Origin: Planococcus halocryophilus
GTDB lineage: Bacteria; Bacillota; Bacilli; Bacillales_A; Planococcaceae
DNA: 64,000 nt
NCBI RefSeq assembly: GCF_022489025.1
Contig: NZ_JAKVTG010000008.1
Location: forward strand, 1 to 64,000
Direction of reading: 5' to 3'
This document shows positions 61,028 to 64,000 of this stretch, piece by piece. Under the pieces are notes generated by a model. It was not told the origin of the DNA, ran no database searches, and saw only the letters and a program-made list of their open reading frames with translations. Position numbers and translations under genes: made by a program. Each line of letters opens with the position of its first letter. Positions within the stretch are counted from its first letter, which is position 1.

Positions 61028-64000
61028 CTATTTTATAATCGTAAAGTTTACTTCTGTCTCGTTGCCTGCTGCATCGACTACTTTTAAGGTAAATTCGTTG
61101 TCACCTAAATCCGCTACAGGAACATCGATCGTAATGTCTTCATCAAAGCTATTTTCTCCGTAAGGCTCGGTCATGGCATGGCTGTATACTTCACTATCGA
61201 TTAAATACACTTTGATTTGGTTCATATTGTCTGTCACGTTAAACGTAATTTCCGCACTGTCTTGGTCAGTTTCTACTATTTCAGGAACCTCCACAAGTTC
61301 GATTTCTGCAGGTTGTGTATCGATTAGCACTTGACTCCGCACTTCGAGCTCGTTGTTTGCTTCATCAATTGCTTTAACAAATATATCGTTGCGTCCGTCT
61401 TCAAGCGTTAAAGTATGCTGGAAAAACAGACCGTCAAATCGATTGGCTTTTTCACCGTTTACTGTAACCGACACAATACGCGAACTGTCTTCTACAGTAC
61501 CAAATACATCGACACGTTTAGTGCCGAACACATCAAGTAGTCCTGGCGAAAGAATAGAAATGGCCGGTTTATTTGTATCAGCAACTGCTTCTGTTAAGAA
61601 TACGGTGGTTTTATTGCCAGCCGTGTCATGAAAAACCGCTGTGAGTCGATCGCCTTTGTTGATCGCAACTGGCAGTTTGTAGCTGGTGGTTTTTGGCGCT
61701 AGCGATTCGTCTTCAAAGGTATCCAGGTTTTCGGTCAGTTCGACACCGTTATGGAACACTTCCCAACGGTCCGGCCCGCCACCACCTGTGTTATCAGTGA
61801 AACTTGTGACGTTCACGGTATTGGTTGTCCCGTTGAGCGTCGCCGTTGCCGTTGGTGCGACCGTGTCGACCAGAATTGGCATCGTTAACGCTTGCCACTC
61901 CGCATCCGGATAGTCAATGACCGCACGCATTTGAATTTGATAATTGCCGTCTTTGACGGGTTTGCCAAGCACTTCCCCGTTCCATTCGTTGATGAAATCG
62001 TAATAATACGAAAAGTATTCAGCGAAGTTTTTCACTAAATTCTTTTCCGTTTGCAAGGTCCGCAGTTTTTTGCCATTCGCATCGAGTACATTAACTTCTA
62101 ATTGCTTGGCATTTCGCAAGAGCGAGAACACGGGAATAATCGACTCCCGACTGCCATCGCCGTTTGGTGAAAAGGCAAAGCGTTCCGGGATAAAACCTGC
62201 CTGATGGCTGCCACCGTTAATAATTTGCCCAAAATCATCGGTCAAAAATGTCATTGCGTAAAACGTATCTGGATTCCACGCGACGTCATCAAAAACAGGC
62301 GCGTCGTCCCATCCGCCGTTGAAACCGAAATATGGAACTGTAAGCGGCGTGTTGCCCGTTACTTCTTCGTTGGCATCGGTTAATGTAATAAACCCATCAA
62401 TAAAGTATCCGTTCGTAAACGCCGCAAACTCTGGACGTCCACGTAAAGTCGAGATATCGATTGTCACATTGATTTCCTCTATGCCGTTTGCAGGCACCGT
62501 AACGGTCTCGGGTAGAGTGATATTGACGAGATCTGTCACAACGTTCGATCCGGCACGGTTTGGATCGGTAATATCAATTTTCCGCTCCGGGTGCTTACTA
62601 GTGTAATCGGTTTGTACGCTGACTGCGACATTGTAAGTCGCAGCCGTGTCCGAGAAATTCTCAGCTTGCAGTGTCATGGTGATGAAGTTGTCTTTGATTT
62701 CTTTTAACGCGACTTTAGCGTCTCCTGTATTTTCGTCCGTCACCATTACATCCGTCGACAATGCGTCATGCAACTGCATGAGGCCCGCTCCTTGGCGACG
62801 CGGCGATACATATTGCCCGGCGACGAGTTCCACGGGATTGGCCGTGTTCATCAATAAGTTTTTCGCAAACTCGACGCGGTCCCGCCCTTCTAGTCCCAGT
62901 TCTTCGATGCGCTGGAAGACAAGTGCTGTGCCGCCTGATACATGCGGTGCCGCCATAGAAGTTCCACTCATCAAGCCGTACTCATTGTCGTTAAGTGTAG
63001 AGAAAATATTGCCTCCTGGTGCGGTGATTTCTGGTTTAAAATCCAAATTGGGCGTTGGTCCCCAAGAGGTAAATTCACTCATTTTGCCGGCATTCGGATT
63101 CGGTGTTTCCAGTTGTTGACCGTCAAAAGCAACGGTAACTTCTTTTCCTGCATTCAACTCGGCTTTCATTGCCAATCCATCTTTTTGTAAGGTCGATAAA
63201 AATGGGATTTTAATATACGGATCAAATTCCATATTCACAGGCCCTGTCGTGTTGTTGTAAATAATGACACCCGCCGCACCCATCGATTCCGCCATAAAGG
63301 CTTTTTCTGAAAACGGAATAACGCCTCGTTCAATTAATGCAAATTTACCAACAACATCTTTTCCATCAAAATCTTCTGGTTGGCCAAGCCCCACTTCGAT
63401 AACCGCGTATGATTCTTTCGGCAAGGTGGTCGGATCGACGTCATTTGCCGCGATATAGAGTGCTCGACCGGTTTGAACACCATCTACTTGATACGTAAAA
63501 CTTTCTGTCGTAATTACACTGTTTTCAAATGACGCCACTCCTAACGAATCCATCGCGATTCCCGGTGTGCCAATTAGCCCATAATCTTGATTTTTCGCAA
63601 ATGGTGATTGAAATCCAGATCCAAGCAAGTCTTCATTGCCTGCAGAAATAGCAACGAGTATGCCGTTATTGGTGGCGCGTTCTACTGCTTGCTGCTCCGG
63701 ACTTGAGGTATCGACAAAGCCCGCCGTTGCGCCGAGTGACATATTGATGACGTCTGCGCCTAGTTTAATGGCGTCATCCATTGCTTTGATGTAAATGTCA
63801 CCGAAAGTCGTCGGATACATGGCGTCATTGCCAAATACTTTTAGCGCTAGTAATTGCGCTTCTGGAGCAACGCCTTTAATGCCACCGTTTTCTTCATCGC
63901 CATTGGCCGCAATGGTTCCTGATACGTGCATACCATGCATCGAAGCCGTTGGGGCAACGTCTCGAATTTCTGTGTTGCCGTCCATATAGTTATAACCAAA
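61028..64000 (-). CDS. Giant secreted S8 serine protease, 5' end outside the window
   Basis: The reading frame runs off the right edge; about 990 residues are present. It is a close paralogue of the 1248-residue protease at 45-49 kb along its whole length. The catalytic His lies in SMHGMHVSGT and Ser in SGTSMAAPHVSG. The PA insert, Fn3-like domain and Ig-like modules follow in the same order. The catalytic Asp must lie beyond 64000 (FGYNY is the first visible segment). Unlike its paralogue it ends without the Lys/Pro tail (NFTIIK). Confidence 0.93.
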   Translation of the reverse strand, partial: FGYNYMDGNTEIRDVAPTASMHGMHVSGTIAANGDEENGGIKGVAPEAQLLALKVFGNDAMYPTTFGDIYIKAMDDAIKLGADVINMSLGATAGFVDTSSPEQQAVERATNNGILVAISAGNEDLLGSGFQSPFAKNQDYGLIGTPGIAMDSLGVASFENSVITTESFTYQVDGVQTGRALYIAANDVDPTTLPKESYAVIEVGLGQPEDFDGKDVVGKFALIERGVIPFSEKAFMAESMGAAGVIIYNNTTGPVNMEFDPYIKIPFLSTLQKDGLAMKAELNAGKEVTVAFDGQQLETPNPNAGKMSEFTSWGPTPNLDFKPEITAPGGNIFSTLNDNEYGLMSGTSMAAPHVSGGTALVFQRIEELGLEGRDRVEFAKNLLMNTANPVELVAGQYVSPRRQGAGLMQLHDALSTDVMVTDENTGDAKVALKEIKDNFITMTLQAENFSDTAATYNVAVSVQTDYTSKHPERKIDITDPNRAGSNVVTDLVNITLPETVTVPANGIEEINVTIDISTLRGRPEFAAFTNGYFIDGFITLTDANEEVTGNTPLTVPYFGFNGGWDDAPVFDDVAWNPDTFYAMTFLTDDFGQIINGGSHQAGFIPERFAFSPNGDGSRESIIPVFSLLRNAKQLEVNVLDANGKKLRTLQTEKNLVKNFAEYFSYYYDFINEWNGEVLGKPVKDGNYQIQMRAVIDYPDAEWQALTMPILVDTVAPTATATLNGTTNTVNVTSFTDNTGGGGPDRWEVFHNGVELTENLDTFEDESLAPKTTSYKLPVAINKGDRLTAVFHDTAGNKTTVFLTEAVADTNKPAISILSPGLLDVFGTKRVDVFGTVEDSSRIVSVTVNGEKANRFDGLFFQHTLTLEDGRNDIFVKAIDEANNELEVRSQVLIDTQPAEIELVEVPEIVETDQDSAEITFNVTDNMNQIKVYLIDSEVYSHAMTEPYGENSFDEDITIDVPVADLGDNEFTLKVVDAAGNETEVNFTIIK

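Overview
The window looks like a chromosomal segment of a low-GC Gram-positive bacterium of the Bacillales, most likely a Planococcaceae member (Planococcus/Planomicrobium-like). This genus call is inference. It rests on Bacillus-type Shine-Dalgarno sites, frequent TTG/GTG starts, an LCP protein, a BY-kinase/PHP-phosphatase capsule module, SLH-anchored exoproteins and large Vpr-like S8 proteases. No rRNA or tRNA gene was seen.

Layout. (1) 0.7-5.2 kb: a translationally coupled five-gene minus-strand operon with a Ycf46-like AAA+ ATPase, a coiled-coil membrane protein and three small proteins of unknown function. This is the best candidate for an undescribed system. (2) 6.2-12.9 kb: a frameshifted SLH pseudogene, a ParB-fold protein, a YifB/ComM-like ATPase whose start codon appears to be ATA, a RayT-like Y1 transposase, a ~270-bp tandem duplication, the 3' end of an interrupted gene, and a complete IS66-family element abutting an inverted fragment of a second IS66. 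(3) 13.1-30.1 kb: a Wzy-dependent capsule/EPS locus on the minus strand. It comprises Wzz-like adaptor, BY-kinase, PHP phosphatase, CapD/CapM/CapN-like genes for an initiating FucNAc/QuiNAc residue, four glycosyltransferase genes, Wzy, pyruvyltransferase, Wzx, a nitroreductase-fold protein, galU and galE. The central block is visibly more AT-rich than its flanks. (4) 30.2-32.0 kb: divergent SGNH-like and LCP (TagU-like) genes.

(5) 32.0-33.1 kb and 54.8-56.0 kb: two repeat islands built from the same three non-coding families in mirrored order: a ~155-bp palindromic unit (A), an array of 21-bp phased TTACATGAACTTTT-type repeats (B), and a GC-rich ~88-bp imperfect palindrome (C). (6) 33.2-42.4 kb: more envelope glycan genes, namely a GT4/RmlB-like pair, a GT2-DUF6020-SMR-SMR operon that looks like a three-component glycosylation system, and an MBOAT/SGNH acylation pair. 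(7) 42.9-64.0 kb: exoproteins, including two tandem SLH paralogues, two giant paralogous S8 proteases (one cut by the window edge), an SLH-anchored S8 protease, an acyltransferase-3, a patatin, an SH3b-NlpC/P60 hydrolase, an HtrA-like lipoprotein and a very large secreted endonuclease/exonuclease/phosphatase protein with a cre-like site upstream.

Most of the window therefore builds, decorates, remodels or coats the cell surface. The capsule locus makes an undecaprenyl-linked polymer, LCP proteins can attach such polymers to peptidoglycan, MBOAT, acyltransferase-3 and GT2 modules can decorate polymers, and SLH domains can dock proteins on pyruvylated wall polymer. The Ycf46-like operon does not fit this theme.
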